A DNA stretch of 64,000 bases, taken from assembly GCA_036674765.1 (NCBI GenBank), contig JARVKI010000057.1, positions 124,001 through 188,000 on the forward strand, in the 5' to 3' direction. Below are positions 11,951-24,475 of this stretch, one piece after another. A program made the translations under genes and the position numbers. Position 1 is the first letter of the stretch, and every line of letters begins with the position of its first letter. The notes beneath the pieces are model-generated. The model was not told the DNA's origin and searched no databases. It was given only the letters and a program-made list of their open reading frames with translations. The DNA is from Seiridium cupressi. Taxonomy: Eukaryota > Ascomycota > Sordariomycetes > Amphisphaeriales > Sporocadaceae.

Positions 11951-12100
11951 CCACGATGATATCCTCTAGAGCTACCGAATAATCCCCAGCATCCTCACAC
12001 AAGCAACAAAAGCCAGTAGTCCTTCGCTCACAATATCCCTTCTCCGAGTCAATCGTTCCAGAGGCTTCTGAAAGACTTCCAAGCAACTAATACCATCAAG

Positions 12101-13712
12101 ATGATGTTCAAGACTCGATATTTCCTTCTGGCCCTGAGGTAAGCTTCAAATCACACAAGGAAGCCAGCAACATTTACTAAGACTCCTGAGTAGCACTCTT
12201 GGAGCGGCCAGTCCTCTCCCGGGCGACGATGGCTATCCGACTGGAAGTACTTGTGCACCATCCACCGTCACAGTGACGGGTGGGGGATACGGTACCGGCA
12301 AGGTATGAATCTAGTCGAAACCCAACTAATCAGCCCTGAATTTGGCTGATCGAACGATGGAAAGACCATCACAGTCACTAGCTTTACCACCATTGTCACG
12401 ACTGCGCCTGGAAAGGACACAACCGCAACTTTGACGGTGACTCAGCCGGGCAAAGATACGACTGTCAGCTACCCTGTTACTGTTACAGGACCTGGCAAGA
12501 CGGAGACAACTACGGTAATCTCAACTGGTAAGCTATCCTTAAAGTGTTACACCTCGATTCTAACCCATTCTTTCTTTGTTTATTGCTCCCCTTTTCCCCC
12601 TGGAAGTCCCCAAGTCATCTTCATATTTCGTTTGGTCAAATGATGCTAACCTGAGTGCTCTTCAGGATATCCTGTCGTCACCACAGTCACTGTGCCAGTG
12701 ACCGTCACTGCCCCGGGAAAAACAGACACGATCACCATTACCGTAGGTCTAGAAATTGAAATCTCTTGAGACTCTTCATACGATGTCAGAGAAGCTGCGG
12801 GTGTGCCTGTGTGTAGTTCCGTGTGTCATTGAGCCACATTACTGCAGACAGACAGCACCACAGGTCTTGTTATCCCGACTTTTGGATCAGTGGATACTAA
12901 CATGCCGTGATAAACAGAAGGGAGAATCCAAAACAATCACTGTGCCCGTGACTGTGCCAGTGACAGTGCCAGTGACGGTGACAGGTCCCGCCACAACTGT
13001 GACCAGTTCCTACACTACTACCGTGATCAAGACTGGAGAAATCACGAAGACGGTGACGAGCTCATACACTGCCACAGTTACAAAAACCACCGGAGGCGGC
13101 GCGACTACGGTCACCGAAACCAAGACAGTTCCAACCACAGTCACAATAAGCACCGGAGCTGGTACAACTACGGTTACCGAGACCAAAACAATTCCAACCA
13201 CAGTTACTGAAGTCAAGACGGTTCCAACAACAGTGACTGTTCCTGGATACGTAAGCTTCCTTTGATTTTCGTTTATGCCTTCTTTACCTTGGTCTCAGAG
13301 CATGCTGCAAATTCAGCTCAAGAAACTCCCAAGTCCAGTTCCACTAGTTATCCCATCGACGTGTCTGATTAGTTACTAATTACCTGTGCTGCAGCCTGTC
13401 ACCACTACTGTTCCCGGCGAAAAGACGACCATTACGGTGACAGAGACCGGGAAGGGATACCCGTAAGTGCCAGACCCCGCTTTAAGTTCTCATCATACAT
13501 GGGTGCTCGGAGTTTCGTATTCGACTGGATCTATTCCAGTGCCATTATATATCCGTGACGTTCTTCATTTCAGATGAAAGGAAAACTCGATGACTAATAT
13601 GTGTCTCATAATCAGGACCTGCCCTCCACCTAGCACCATCACGGTTACATCTCCAGGTGGTGGATATCCGACAACTTCATCCTCCAAGGGCTACCCAACC
13701 AAGAACTACTGA
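12101..13712 (+). CDS. Secreted Thr/Val-repeat (TVT) protein, seven exons
   Basis: Exons 12101-12138, 12194-12302, 12365-12527, 12666-12742, 12918-13250, 13395-13462 and 13616-13712 join in frame to 294 residues. The N-terminus (MMFKTRYFLLALSTLGAAS) is a signal peptide. The rest is built from T-V-T-type beta repeats such as TVPVTVPVTV, TETKTVPTTVT and TVTSSY, bracketed by single cysteines near each end: TCAPSTVTVTGGGYG at the start and TCPPPSTITVTSPGGGYP at the end. The two brackets look like duplicated modules. No GPI signal or membrane segment is seen, so it is probably secreted or wall-associated. Most exons encode whole repeat groups, suggesting growth by internal duplication. It resembles adhesin or wall-protein repeats in composition only; the function is unknown. 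Confidence 0.8.
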
Positions 13713-14942
13713 TTCTATCATTAGCTCAATGATTTCTTCCGTCCTCTTTGTTTGCGGGACTGCAGCTTCTGGATGAGAGGGTAAAGGCCTGGCCGGCCAA
13801 GCGGCGAATACTCGAGAGTGTGGAAATGGCTGAATTTCTTTGTTGTTTTTGCTTCTTCTCTACATATTCACTTCCAAACACTCCTTAGACTGCTTGCGAT
13901 GATACCTCTGACCTGTATACATTCACTTGGCACGTACATTAACTCCTGCTTTTCTTTCCACCCTATTATAGTTGGTCCCCCTTTAAAGACGGCGGTTTGG
14001 AGATTATTCGAAGGCTAGATGAGATAGTACGTAGAAAAGTCTTCAGAATTGATGATCGAGACCTATCAACCATTTTTTTTTCTTAGCTATTTAGCGAGCT
14101 GATGCGACTGCGTTGACTTTAAATTTTGATAGAGTACAGTATAAAATGCTTCTTCTTTTGGATGGGGATGACGGGTGTAATACTAAGTATAGCTTGCTAC
14201 GGATTTTTGAATAGCAGGGCTTTCTTAGTCACTTGTTTAACATCCCTCATTTCGGTGTAGAAGACCACTTGCCGCCTCGAAATTTTCTTCTTAAGAGCAG
14301 TGGTAAACCCATTGGCTCTGTTGACTCTTTTGGCTTTGAGCCCCGTCTTGGTTGATCACCTTCGCATCTCCCTTTGGCATTATTTACAATAGGTGTGTGT
14401 AATTTAAGATTTAAGTAGAAACAAGTAATCTTCGACTTTGCAACCAGACGGGAATGAAATTATGTCGTCAGGTGATAACATCAAAACTCTCGGTTATGTT
14501 GTATACTATGCCGCATTATAAGCACCCATGTTCTATCGCAAAGCAATAAAATTGTATCAAATTTCAATTTAGAAGAAGAATTAATTCTAATGTATAGGTA
14601 AGCAGGTCGAAATGCTGCCCCTGCTAATGACAGGTGCTACTACTCCACTGCCAGCATTGAAACAAGCCGGATTGTCCAAATTCCAACCATATTCGGAAGT
14701 TTATGTTTACGGCTTATATCCGAGCCAGCTTTTAGTATTGTTTTGAGGATGTGGACCCAGAGCCCCACGCGCTGAGGTTGCATTGAATAAACAAATGACT
14801 AGTGAAAGTGGAGAAGTCGTTGCTGTGCTGGCATGTGCTCTTATCGACAAGCAGCCAAGGCAAAGGTTCAGATTTCCGATCTGACCATGACGGTGATCGG
14901 AAACGTTATCACGCAGCATACTTCGATACACCTGCTTCCATC
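13713..14942. other. Intergenic region
   Basis: This holds the 3' flank of the TVT-repeat gene and the promoter of the DUF1776 gene. It is AT-rich. No gene is recognised. Confidence 0.55.
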
Positions 14943-16491
14943 ATGTCGGCTGATGACCAGCAGTTTCTAGACGTGGTATGCCCAACTGCTGGCGACCCCC
15001 GACGGGACCTGAGATTAACTGAAATGCATAGCTTTCGTCACTGCCCAACCACATCCGACGCTACTCGACCGAGGTCGCCGACTACGTTGACAAGTCTGTC
15101 GAGAAGGCTGCGGAACAAGTTCGCGACAGCCTCGCATCTGCACAATGGCTGCCTGACTACATCAGACCGGCACCGCCTTCGCGGCCTCCACCTGTGACCA
15201 TCGTGCCTTTGACGACCTACGAGCGAGTGCAGAACTGGATAGTCAGACATAAGATCCTGACGGGCATCGTGGTGGTCGGTGTAGGATACGTCACATACAA
15301 GGCAGTCAGGACAAGCAAGCTGATGCGCAAGTCCCGGCGTGCGAAAAGGGCCCGAAATGGAGGTCGATCCGAGGTGGTGGTCATCGCTGGCTCACCGACG
15401 CTACCCCTTACGAAATCACTGTCGCTAGACCTGGAGCGGAGAGGCTTCATTGTTTACATCGTTTGCAGCAGTATGGATGATGAGGTCATGGTGCAGAACT
15501 TCTCGCGGCCGGACATCAAGTCACTGAGTATCGACATCACCGATGTAAGGGCAACCGCCATCTTGGTAGAAAAGTACAAAACTAATTTGTCCTGCAGCCA
15601 CCGAGCGCAGGCTCATCTATTGAGCGCTTTGCCGCTTATTTGCAGACACCGCATGCTGCTGTTCCGAGGACCAAGGCCAACTACTTGACACTCACCTCGG
15701 TGATACTGATCCCGTCGCTCAACTACCAGACATCCCCCATCGCCACGATACCGCCATCCTCCTTTGCCGACCTCTTCAACACCCACCTTCTACACCCGAT
15801 CCTGACTATTCAGTCGTTTCTACCCCTCCTGACCTCTCGCATAACACCACCGGGCGAAACGCCGACAAGTCCTAAAGTGCTTGTCTTCACGCCCTCTATA
15901 ATCTCGTCGATAAACCCACCCTTCCACGCACCAGAAGCGACCGTCTGCTCCGCCTTATCCGCATTTACCGATGTCCTTACGGGCGAGCTGCGGCCTCTAG
16001 CTATCCCTGTGACGCATGTCCAGCTGGGTACGTTTGACTTTGCCGGCTTTGTCCCTACGCGGCATTCAAACTTGCTCCCGGCGGCCGAGACGACGAACTG
16101 GCCCGAGTCAGCGCGGCATGTGTACGGCAAGAACTACGTCGCTCAGGCCTCATCTTCCATATCAGCCGGCCGGATCAGGGGGTTAAGGGGCAGTTCGCTC
16201 AGGGAGCTACATAACGCCGTCTTTGATGTCATTGACGGTTCCGAGCAGAGTGGCGTGGTGCGTATAGGTCTCGGGGCAGGGCTGTACGGATTTGTGGGAC
16301 GTTGGGCGCCCAGAGGCTTGGTCTCATGGATGATGGGCATCCGTAGGGTTGATGAGCTCAGCGCGTGGTCCGAAAGCTCCTATACCGGCAGTGGAAGCGA
16401 GCGGAGTATCAGTGAGAACGGCGACGCGAGTGAATTCATCGCAGTTGGAAAGGAAGACGACGGTGGCGCTAACGTCTGGAAAGAGGACTGA
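14943..16491 (+). CDS. DUF1776 family protein (short-chain-dehydrogenase-like fold)
   Basis: Three exons, 14943-14975, 15032-15544 and 15598-16491, give 479 residues. The N-terminal part has an amphipathic stretch (SLPNHIRRYSTEVADYVDKS) and then one hydrophobic segment (ILTGIVVVGVGYVTYKAV, about residues 80-97), so it is probably membrane anchored. The following region resembles a dehydrogenase fold: VVVIAGSPTLPLTKSLSLDL stands where the nucleotide-binding loop would be. LNYQTSPIATIPPSSFADLF and HPILTIQSFLPLL follow in the order known from DUF1776 proteins. The usual TGxxxGxG and YxxxK motifs are not obvious, so catalysis is doubtful. The family is conserved across filamentous fungi without an assigned role. 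The C-terminus is Ser/Gly/acidic and probably disordered. Confidence 0.85.
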
Positions 16492-17007
16492 ACTGAAGCT
16501 GGCGTTTACGATTTGCATGGCGAGAGACTAGCAAATGCGCGAGTATCTGTAGGACGATGGCTGTACATATGACAGAGACGAAACCCCTATCATGAACGGA
16601 TTGCGATCACAGCTCAAGTTTGCCATCAGGCAAGATATGTACATAGTTGAATACTCGAAAGTTGCAATCAGCAAAGTTGACCTTATTTTCATGGAAGCGC
16701 CGGAACCCGCCCTGTATGAACGGAATGATTCCATTCGAAGCTACCGGGACTTTGTGCCCCTGGTTGACACATCAGCGATACAAACTTTTGAAGTCTTCAG
16801 TCATGCGTATAACCTCTCATCGACGGCTATGCACAGAAATACCGAAAATGAAAACGAGCAAATGCACATGCTTGGGTATCATATTCTTGTGATGCTACGG
16901 CGCGTAAAGGGGGCGTCGTTCCCATATGCCCGTCCGGATCACTTTGCGTGCTCAGCATACTCGTTGCAGCCTCTAGGCTCCCAGGGACACAGGATTCGGA
17001 GCTGGTC
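16492..17007. other. Convergent intergenic spacer
   Basis: This holds the 3' flanks of the DUF1776 gene (plus) and Yth1 (minus). Open frames here overlap the real 3' ends and show no family pattern. Confidence 0.5.
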
Positions 17008-17790
17008 TTAGCGATGACCTCTTCCCCTACCAAAGCCCCTTCCTCTCGGTTTCCACCCACCGCGACCTCTTCCACCTCTGAAACCCCTGCCCTCCTCCTT
17101 ATCGTCGCGATCCCCCCTCCTGTACCCACCATCGTCATCACCCAGCCCTTGCTCTTCCCGCTCCCGTCTGGCGGCCTCGTCCTCGGCGGCCTTCTCACTC
17201 TTAGGGATTGGTCTGTCCAGGTTCTTCTCCCATCGTGGATGTGCGCCTTCCTTGCACTGCTTTCCGTCCGGACAAAACCCCGCCAAGTAGAATGGGCACA
17301 GCGTCCTCCTGACATGTTTCTTGCTGCAATTCGGACCAAGCGGGCAAAACCCTTGCTCGTAATGCGGGCACGGCGGCAACTTGCTCTGGGGATCAATGTG
17401 CAAGTACAAGCACTCGTCGCCGTTGGAACAGTACCCATTGCGCACGAAGAAGTTGCACTCGGGCATCTTTCTCAGATTGTACTCGTGCAGGAACTCGCAC
17501 GACTCCCCCTTCTTGCACAGCGCGCGCAGCCAGTGCTTGCAGACGAGGCTGTTGTACGATGCGTTGGTGCTCGAAGCCGCGTTGGGGGCCTCGTGCCGGT
17601 CCGGGCAATCAGTCCCTAGCGGGCAGTGACCCGACGATGCGTAAGCTTTACATATTGGTCGATTGGGCGCGAGGCCGTGACCGTAGGTTTTCCGCAGAAA
17701 CGGGCTGAATGTGAAGGTGTACGTCGGCGCTTTGTGCTCGAGAATCTGCTGCACCAGCTGGCCGGGCGCCGCAGCGGTAGCGGTCGCCAT
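17008..17790 (-). CDS. yth1: mRNA 3'-end processing factor Yth1 (CPSF30), five CCCH zinc fingers
   Basis: Subunit of the nuclear cleavage and polyadenylation factor; it binds the poly(A) signal region of pre-mRNA. The single-exon protein of 260 residues opens with the conserved [11 protein letters not shown] helix region. Five CCCH fingers follow: [78 protein letters not shown] and [20 protein letters not shown]. The last has four rather than three residues before its histidine. The tail is acidic and then RGG-rich, suited to RNA binding. The ATG at 17790 ([11 protein letters not shown]) was preferred over in-frame upstream starts to 18036, because the extra 82 residues look like 5' UTR. The family assignment is secure. 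Confidence 0.96.
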   Translation of the reverse strand: MATATAAAPGQLVQQILEHKAPTYTFTFSPFLRKTYGHGLAPNRPICKAYASSGHCPLGTDCPDRHEAPNAASSTNASYNSLVCKHWLRALCKKGESCEFLHEYNLRKMPECNFFVRNGYCSNGDECLYLHIDPQSKLPPCPHYEQGFCPLGPNCSKKHVRRTLCPFYLAGFCPDGKQCKEGAHPRWEKNLDRPIPKSEKAAEDEAARREREEQGLGDDDGGYRRGDRDDKEEGRGFRGGRGRGGWKPRGRGFGRGRGHR

Positions 17791-19318
17791 GATGACGGGT
17801 CTGGTTGTCTGGTGTCTGCTATACAATGACGTCACTGTACGATCGTTCTCGATATGTGATGCCGAGATCTGTGGGCGACTGAAATCCAAGTTTTGGCTGC
17901 TGGGGCGCGTGGGTGATTCTCGCGATCGCTTGTGGTGTCGGATAGCATTGAAAGTTGAATTCCTACCTACAGTAGCTCCAGCGTCAACTCTAGTTAGTGG
18001 GGCAAGAGCAGATCCATCGGCGCGCTCGAAACGCACCCCATGCTTTGTAAGGCGATAGAATTCCGGGGGACGGCATTTCGTTTGCAGCTAGAGAGTTTAT
18101 GCAGGTAACCTTATATCCATGTACGCAAGTGCCTTCTATGTCATACAATGAGCTGGTCACAAGCAGTGCAAAGGTCAAGAGTCTTGACTCGTAATGCTCT
18201 CGATCGCTATAGTCGCCGTCTCAGTTGGGACAATGGCGAGGTGTTGCAATTGTGGTTTACGTAGCAACGACAACATCTTGCGGCAGCCCGGGATTTGGCA
18301 CGGCCTCTAATAACTTACGGCTTTCCAGTGACCCACGGCGATTTTGTGCACGAAGATGCTGTACCCGCGCTCGGTCAATATGTAACAAGCTCGTCAACTG
18401 TAGTCCGGTATCCATTCGCCATGTTAAGCTTCAATTAGTGTAGCCGAAGCTCTCTGTCGGCTCTAGCGTCATGGCAAACCCATTCCCCAAATCTCCCCCG
18501 CAAAGCAGATGGAGCCAAGACCTGCATGACCAGGTATATTATCGCCGCAGATTTCACCGGCATCCAGTTTCTGCGAGGACAAACGCGAGTAACACGCCGG
18601 TCTTGTCGCCAAACGGTCGGGGCAAGTGACAAGTTCAACTCCGACACCCATGACCCGCCGCATGATTCCCCATGATCGGGCGCTCTGATTACATGAACTG
18701 GTGATAGACTTCACCCGCCTTGCAGCTTGGACTGAACTATAGGCCTACCCCAATAACCAGGACCCACCTCACGGCTGCCTCGCTTCCTCCATCGTCTGTT
18801 CCTCCAGCCTTTGGCCTCGCTTGTCATCATCATTTCCCCGCATGTCATTGTTTTCATATGAGGGGAAGCCTGAGAGACGCCGAAGACACTCCAGAGGTGC
18901 TGCAGGTACTCCGCAACTGGTTGCCATAACCAGCAAGGGTGACGACGGTTGCCCAGGCGAGCAATACTACGATCAAGGACGGCCAAGTGCGTTCGGCCCA
19001 ATATCCTAGCTGCACGCTTCACCGTCTGTCTGCTGTGCAGACTAGAATTTTAAGACTTTGGGGTACGCGTCCATCGCGAAGATGCATGGCGCATATATGA
19101 GCCCGCATGTATGGCCGAGCCATGGAGGTGACGCCAGAGTCGGTAACTTCCTTTCCTCCTCCTGGGTTACGTCGTTTCTAGAGCGCCCTCTCTCTTCATA
19201 TCAACTCTGGTATGAAGCATTGAATCCCACCTCACGCATCCTCTTCTTCTCTACTACCCTCCTCTCGTTTGTGATCGTCACTCGATATTTCTTCACCAGG
19301 TACCAAACGGGTTCCAAG
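17791..19318. other. Divergent promoter region, 1.5 kb
   Basis: This lies between Yth1 (minus) and the GH31 gene (plus). Frames on both strands lack recognisable domains. An open frame continuous with the GH31 gene extends back to 19058 but is more likely 5' UTR. Confidence 0.55.
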
Positions 19319-22300
19319 ATGGCCCGCTCAATATCTGCCTTGCTGGCAGCATATGTACTTGGCTATTTCGGTCTTGTCTTATCTCAAACCGCAACCACCA
19401 CCGCTCCGGGGACCCAGTTCACTGTGCCTGCCGCTGCAGATGAAGGCCAACCAGTGATCCCCAATATCATAGATCCCCAAGCTGTCGACCCCCAGGCCGT
19501 CTGCCCAGGTTACACGGCCTCGAACGTGTTTGAGACCAGCAATGGCATCACTGCAGACTTGAGCCTTGCTGGTACTGCATGTAACGTGTACGGAAATGAT
19601 ATCGAGGAGCTTACCTTGACCGTCGAATACCAAGCTGTTGACCGATTACATGTTGAGATACAACCCAGATATATTGGTCAAGAGAATTACACTTGGTTCA
19701 TCCTCCCTGAAGAGATTCTCCCAAAACCAGGCGTGGATACTGAGGGCAGCGGTCCGGAAAGTGATCTAGACTTCACGTGGAGCAATGATCCCACCTTCTC
19801 CTTCCAAGTCACTCGTAACAGCACTGGCGATGTTCTCTTCAGCACGGAGGGCACTAAACTAGTGTACGAGGATCAGTTCATTGAGTTCAAAACTGCATTG
19901 CCAGAGAACTACAACCTATACGGACTAGGAGAGGTCATCCATGGGCTGCGGCTCGGCAATAACCTCACTAGTAAGTCCTATGCGAACATAAGTACACGGT
20001 CAAGGTGCTGACACTATGAAAGGAACTCTATTTGCGGCAGACGTGGGTGACAATATTGATGCAAACATCTATGGGCATCACCCTATCTACTATGACACAC
20101 GTTACTTTGAGGCGGATGATGCCGGGCAATTGACATATGCTGCCAATGCTACCGATACATTTAAAACCTACAAGTCATATACTCATGGCGTTTTCCAAAG
20201 AAATGCCCATAGTCAGGAGATCCTTCTGCGAGAGCCCGGTGTGACCTGGCGCGCACTTGGAGGAGAAATTGGTGAGCAGAGACATCCAGTCGCGCAGGGA
20301 CTATGCTAATAACCCGCCTAGACTTGTATTTCTACGAAGGACCCACACAAGATGCCATCACAAAATCTTATCAAAACAGCATTATTGGCCTCCCTGCCTT
20401 TCAGCAGTGGTGGACTTTTGGCTACCACCAGTGTCGTTGGGGATACAACAATTGGACTGAGCTCCAGGATGTTGTTGATAACTTTGCCAAACTCGAAATC
20501 CCTCTCGAGACAATCTGGAGTAAGTTCCAATCACAATTCTAGAAAGCAAATATACTGATCATAGTACAGACGACATTGATTATATGAACCAATACCGAGA
20601 TTTCGATAATGATGCAATTCGCTATCCTTACGATGAGGGAGCCGAGTTCCTGTCACGGCTTCATGCTAACAATCAGCATTACGTGCCAATTGTTGACTCA
20701 GCCATTTATGCGCCTAATCCCGAAACTGAGGCGGGGCAATATTCCCCGTATGACAGAGGTGTTGAGCAAGATGCTTTCCTCTTGAACCCCGATGGTGAGT
20801 GGCTGATTATTGCAACAATTTTAGAACTAGCATACAAAAGATGAACACAATCACTGATCTGTCCTAGGCTCCATTTACATTGGAGCTGTGTGGCCAGGCT
20901 ACACCGTCTTCCCTGACTGGGTTGGAGCTATTTTCAATGGCACCGGTGCCAACGAATGGTGGACTGCTGAATTCGTCGCCTGGCACGACAATATCAAGTT
21001 CGATGGCATCTGGATCGATATGTCTGAGGTCTCAAGTTTCTGCGTTGGAAGCTGTGGAAGTGGTAATCTGACACTTAACCCGGTCCACCCCCCTTTCTTG
21101 CTTCCCGGCGAGCCAGGAAATGAGATTACGGCATACCCCGAGGGATTCAACATCACCAACGCCACCGACATTACGACGACGGCGACCTCGACAACCGCCG
21201 AAGCTACCACCGCTTCGTCTACTTCAACCTCATACCTCCGCACTACACCAACACCTGGGGCGCGTAACATCAACTACCCTCCCTACACCATCAACAACGC
21301 TCAAGGAGACCTAGCTGTTCATGCCGTCAGCCCAAACGCCACTCATCATGGCGGCGCACTCGAATACGATTTCCACAATGTCTTTGGCCACCAGATTCTG
21401 AATGCTACTTATCATGCCCTTCTCGAGGTCTTCCCGAGCAAGCGTCCTTTCATCATTGGACGATCTCAATTCGCGGGATCAGGAAAATGGGCAGGCCATT
21501 GGGGTGGTGATAACTACTCTCTATGGGCATTTATGTTCTTCTCCATCCCGCAGGCTTTATCCTTTTCGCTGTTTGGTTTCCCCATGTTCGGCGTCGATAC
21601 TTGTGGATTTAGCGGCAACACCGATATGGAATTGTGCGCCCGTTGGATGCAGCTTTCAGCTTTCTTCCCCTTCTACCGCAACCACAATGTCTTGTCCGCT
21701 CTCTCACAAGAGCCGTACAGATGGTCTGCCGTTGCGGATGCTTCCAAGGCTGCAATGAAGATTCGATACGCTCTCCTCCCCTATCTCTACACCACGTTCT
21801 ACCTCAGTCACTCCACTGGTTCTACGACCATGCGAGCTCTTGCTTGGGACTTCCCCGATGAGCCCTGGTTGGCTTCTGCAGACCGCCAATTCCTCCTCGG
21901 CGACGCCATCCTCGTCACGCCTTGTCTAGAGCAGGGTGCGACCACCGTCGATGGTGTATTCCCAGGCGTCGGGTCAGGCACTGTTTGGTACGATTGGTAC
22001 AACCAGACAGCCATCACCGGCGTTGCCGCTGGCCAGAATGTGACCATCGACGCGCCTCTAGGACACATTCCCGTGTATATCAGGGGTGGTAAGGTCGTGC
22101 CGCTCCAGGAGCCAGCTCTTACCACAGCAGATGTGAAGGCCAGTCCGTACAGTTTGATCGTTGCTCTTGATGGCGAGGGTAAGGCAAGCGGTGGCTTATA
22201 CATTGACGATGGCGAGAGTCTAGAAACTGACAGTACCTGGGTTGACGTAAGTTCTTTTGAATTGCCGCTCAATCGAATATCTCGTTCTATTAATGGACCT

Positions 22301-22562
22301 TGACTAATTACGGGAACAGTTCGAAGCCAACTCCACAAGTCTCAGGGCAAGTCCCCAGGGCGATTTCGCTGAGACTAATGTGCTTGCCAACGTGACAATT
22401 TTGGGCGTCCAAGGCAGCCCAGCAGCAGTGCAGCTCAACGGCCAGGACGTTGGTTCCTTGTTCGCTTTTGATACCGAGGCTCAGACACTGAGCATCACGG
22501 GCTTGAATGATTTGACACAAGCTGGGGCTTGGAGCCAAGAGTGGACTTTGACGTGGTCTTGA
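19319..22562 (+). CDS. Secreted GH31 alpha-glucosidase
   Basis: Releases glucose from the non-reducing end of maltose or starch oligomers outside the cell. Six exons (19319-19970, 20023-20271, 20322-20519, 20570-20794, 20868-22246, 22320-22562) give 981 residues with a signal peptide (MARSISALLAAYVLGYFGLVLS). GH31 landmarks follow in order: YNLYGLGEV, QDAITKSYQNSIIGLPAFQQ with GYHQCRWGY, WNDIDYM, and the nucleophile motif DGIWIDMSEVSSF (Asp about residue 492). The acid/base motif is HWGGDNYSLW (Asp about 656). A Thr/Ser-rich insertion (about residues 540-570) between the two catalytic motifs probably carries O-glycans. There are many N-glycosylation sites. The start at 19319 was chosen for its signal peptide; the frame stays open to 19058. 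Family, secretion and intactness are clear; exact glucan preference is inferred. Confidence 0.93.
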
Positions 22563-23084
22563 AAATGCATAAAATATCAAATGTACACATCACGTCAGTA
22601 GCAGTAATTTATTAACATATTCTTCGGCATGTCTACATTTGTCATGTGAGGGAATACCCATTAGATGAAGAATTCTAATCATTTTCAACTACCCCTTTCA
22701 ACTCGGGAATAATCGATGATGTAACGGCTGAGCTGCAAGGAGAAATCGCGCCTCTACGCTCCAAGCCAACCGCTCGGTAGAAGAGCACCGGAGTGAGCAC
22801 AACTAATCCAACCCACTATCCCCATGATTATAAACTATTTTTTCTTGCCCTGTCATATATATCATCAATCGTACCCAGGTGACGGCAAATCCTTGCATAA
22901 ATTAAGCCCAGCTTCAAAAGGGACGCTCTTCAACATGATCAGCTAGGCCATTCGACTTACTGATAACATATTATCAATGTCTGCATTGTGCTTCACGGCG
23001 CATAAGAGACTGAGTGTGCCTTGATGAATCCTGCTTTCAAATACAACTCATACCTACTCAGATAATCAAATATAGGTGGACAAT
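22563..23084. other. Intergenic region
   Basis: This holds the 3' flank of the alpha-glucosidase and whatever promoter the decayed amidase once had. No gene is seen. Confidence 0.5.
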
Positions 23085-24475
23085 CTCATCATTGGAATCG
23101 AGAGGTTGCAAATCTCTGGCCCGGGTTCACCAACTACTTCGCACACCTCGATATGGCCGGAGTCAAGGAGATAACGATAGGACAGGTCCACGATGGCTTT
23201 AGGAGTAGATTGCTGCATTCCTGGAGCGTATCGCACGATTTGACAAGGTGGGCCTTCGTCTCAATGCAATGATGGCCGTATCGACCACAGCGTTGAACGA
23301 TGCTGCTTCGCTCGACGAGTATTGTGGCGGGACAGTTCAAGGGTAAATTGTATGCCATTCCTGTCATGGTGAAGGATCAGGTTAGAGACCGCCACTGGGC
23401 GATCCGAAGTGCTTTAGATTACTGACCTGCGCTTGGGCAGATACCAAGGATATAGTCACGATCTACGGCTCAGTCGTAGCGAAGAACAATGTTCCGGAGA
23501 AGGTTGCCTTCGTCGTCGCCAAGCTCAAAGAAGCGGGCGCAGTAGTGCTGGGCGAAACTACTGCTGCCGAATGGGTGTGCGTTTAGTTCAGCGCCAATGG
23601 AGCCACAGACTACGAGTTCACCAAGAATTCAAACAACTTGGAGCACGATATTGGTGCATTGTCGGGTGGTTCAGGTGCTGCCCTGGGCGCCAACTTTGCC
23701 GTATTAGCTGTGAGCAAAGACACGGGAGGCTCGATCCAAGTGCCATCATCATTCCGCAGTCTGGTCGGATCAGGGTTACGTCCGGCCTTATATCAAGGAT
23801 AGAGTTTTGTCCGCTGATCAAAGTCCAGGACACACCCGGGCCTATGGTAAGAACTGTCACTGGTTGTGCGCTCATGCTCGACTGCATGGTGGGCTTTGAC
23901 CCGGGGAACGACTTCGCCGGGTTTGCCGCAACAGCAGCAGCGATAGGCCTTCCAAGAGGTGGTAGCTATGCGGCGCATCTCGAAGATAGACCACCAAAGA
24001 TCAAGAAAGCCATATCGGGATCGTACGGCACCGTCTTGATCGAGACTCCGAACCGTATTGTAAGGCCGTCAACACCTTGTTGTCAAGCGCGAAAGAAGAA
24101 CTGAGAACCGCCGGGACGGAGTTCGTGGATGTGCACATTGATAACTTGGACGGGTCCCAAGACCTGCCTCCAGCGCTCCCGTGCAAACATCAACGTTTTC
24201 CTGGCCGCGAAATCGCACCTACCCCAGGATCTCGCCGACATCCTGACAGAGAAGATCGTGGGGAAGTCATATCTTAACTTAGGAGTTCCCCACCGATACG
24301 TTCGTAGCAAGTTTGACAAGATTGCCGGCCATTAGTGTGCCGGCGGGATCCACGGATAGTGGACTGCCAGTGGGTATACAATTCATGGACTTGGAACACC
24401 GGGAACAGCATCTTTTGGAGTTGGCGAGGGTTGTAGTCGGGGCGAGGAGGGCGCCGCCTAGCCCTTTCTAGGGTG
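23085..24475 (+). pseudogene. Decayed amidase (amidase-signature family)
   Basis: Fragments of an amidase appear in order but in different frames. First comes an N-terminal piece around GLRLNAMMAVSTTALNDAAS and GKLYAIPVMVKDQ (catalytic-Lys region). Next, possibly after an intron ending at about 23441, come AFVVAKLKEAGAVVLGET and GALSGGSGAALGANFAVLAV. The nucleophile region SKDTGGSIQVPSSFRSLVG follows, then QDTPGPMVRTV with LDCMVGFDPGNDFAG. The typical C-terminal piece VPAGSTDSGLPVGIQFMDLE lies at about 24337-24396. An in-frame stop at 23584-23586 and several frame changes separate them. Both catalytic serines can still be seen. It is more similar to Asp-tRNA-type/fungal secondary amidases than to the intact amidase at 5.3-7.0 kb, so it is not a simple copy of that gene. 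Exact ends are approximate. Confidence 0.85.

Larger units (their letters stand above)
8394..12100. other. Gene-poor region, 3.7 kb
   Basis: I examined both strands for spliced or intact genes and found none that I recognise. The longest open frames (for example 10240-10560 and 10756-11223) have no domain-like pattern. The only clear structure is the A-rich octamer array at 8881-8976. The last 150 bases form the promoter of the Thr/Val-repeat gene. Confidence 0.55.

Noticed and set aside
19058..19318. N-terminal extension of the alpha-glucosidase frame with an extra hydrophobic stretch
   Set aside because: A proper signal peptide starts at 19319; the upstream part looks like untranslated leader that happens to stay open.
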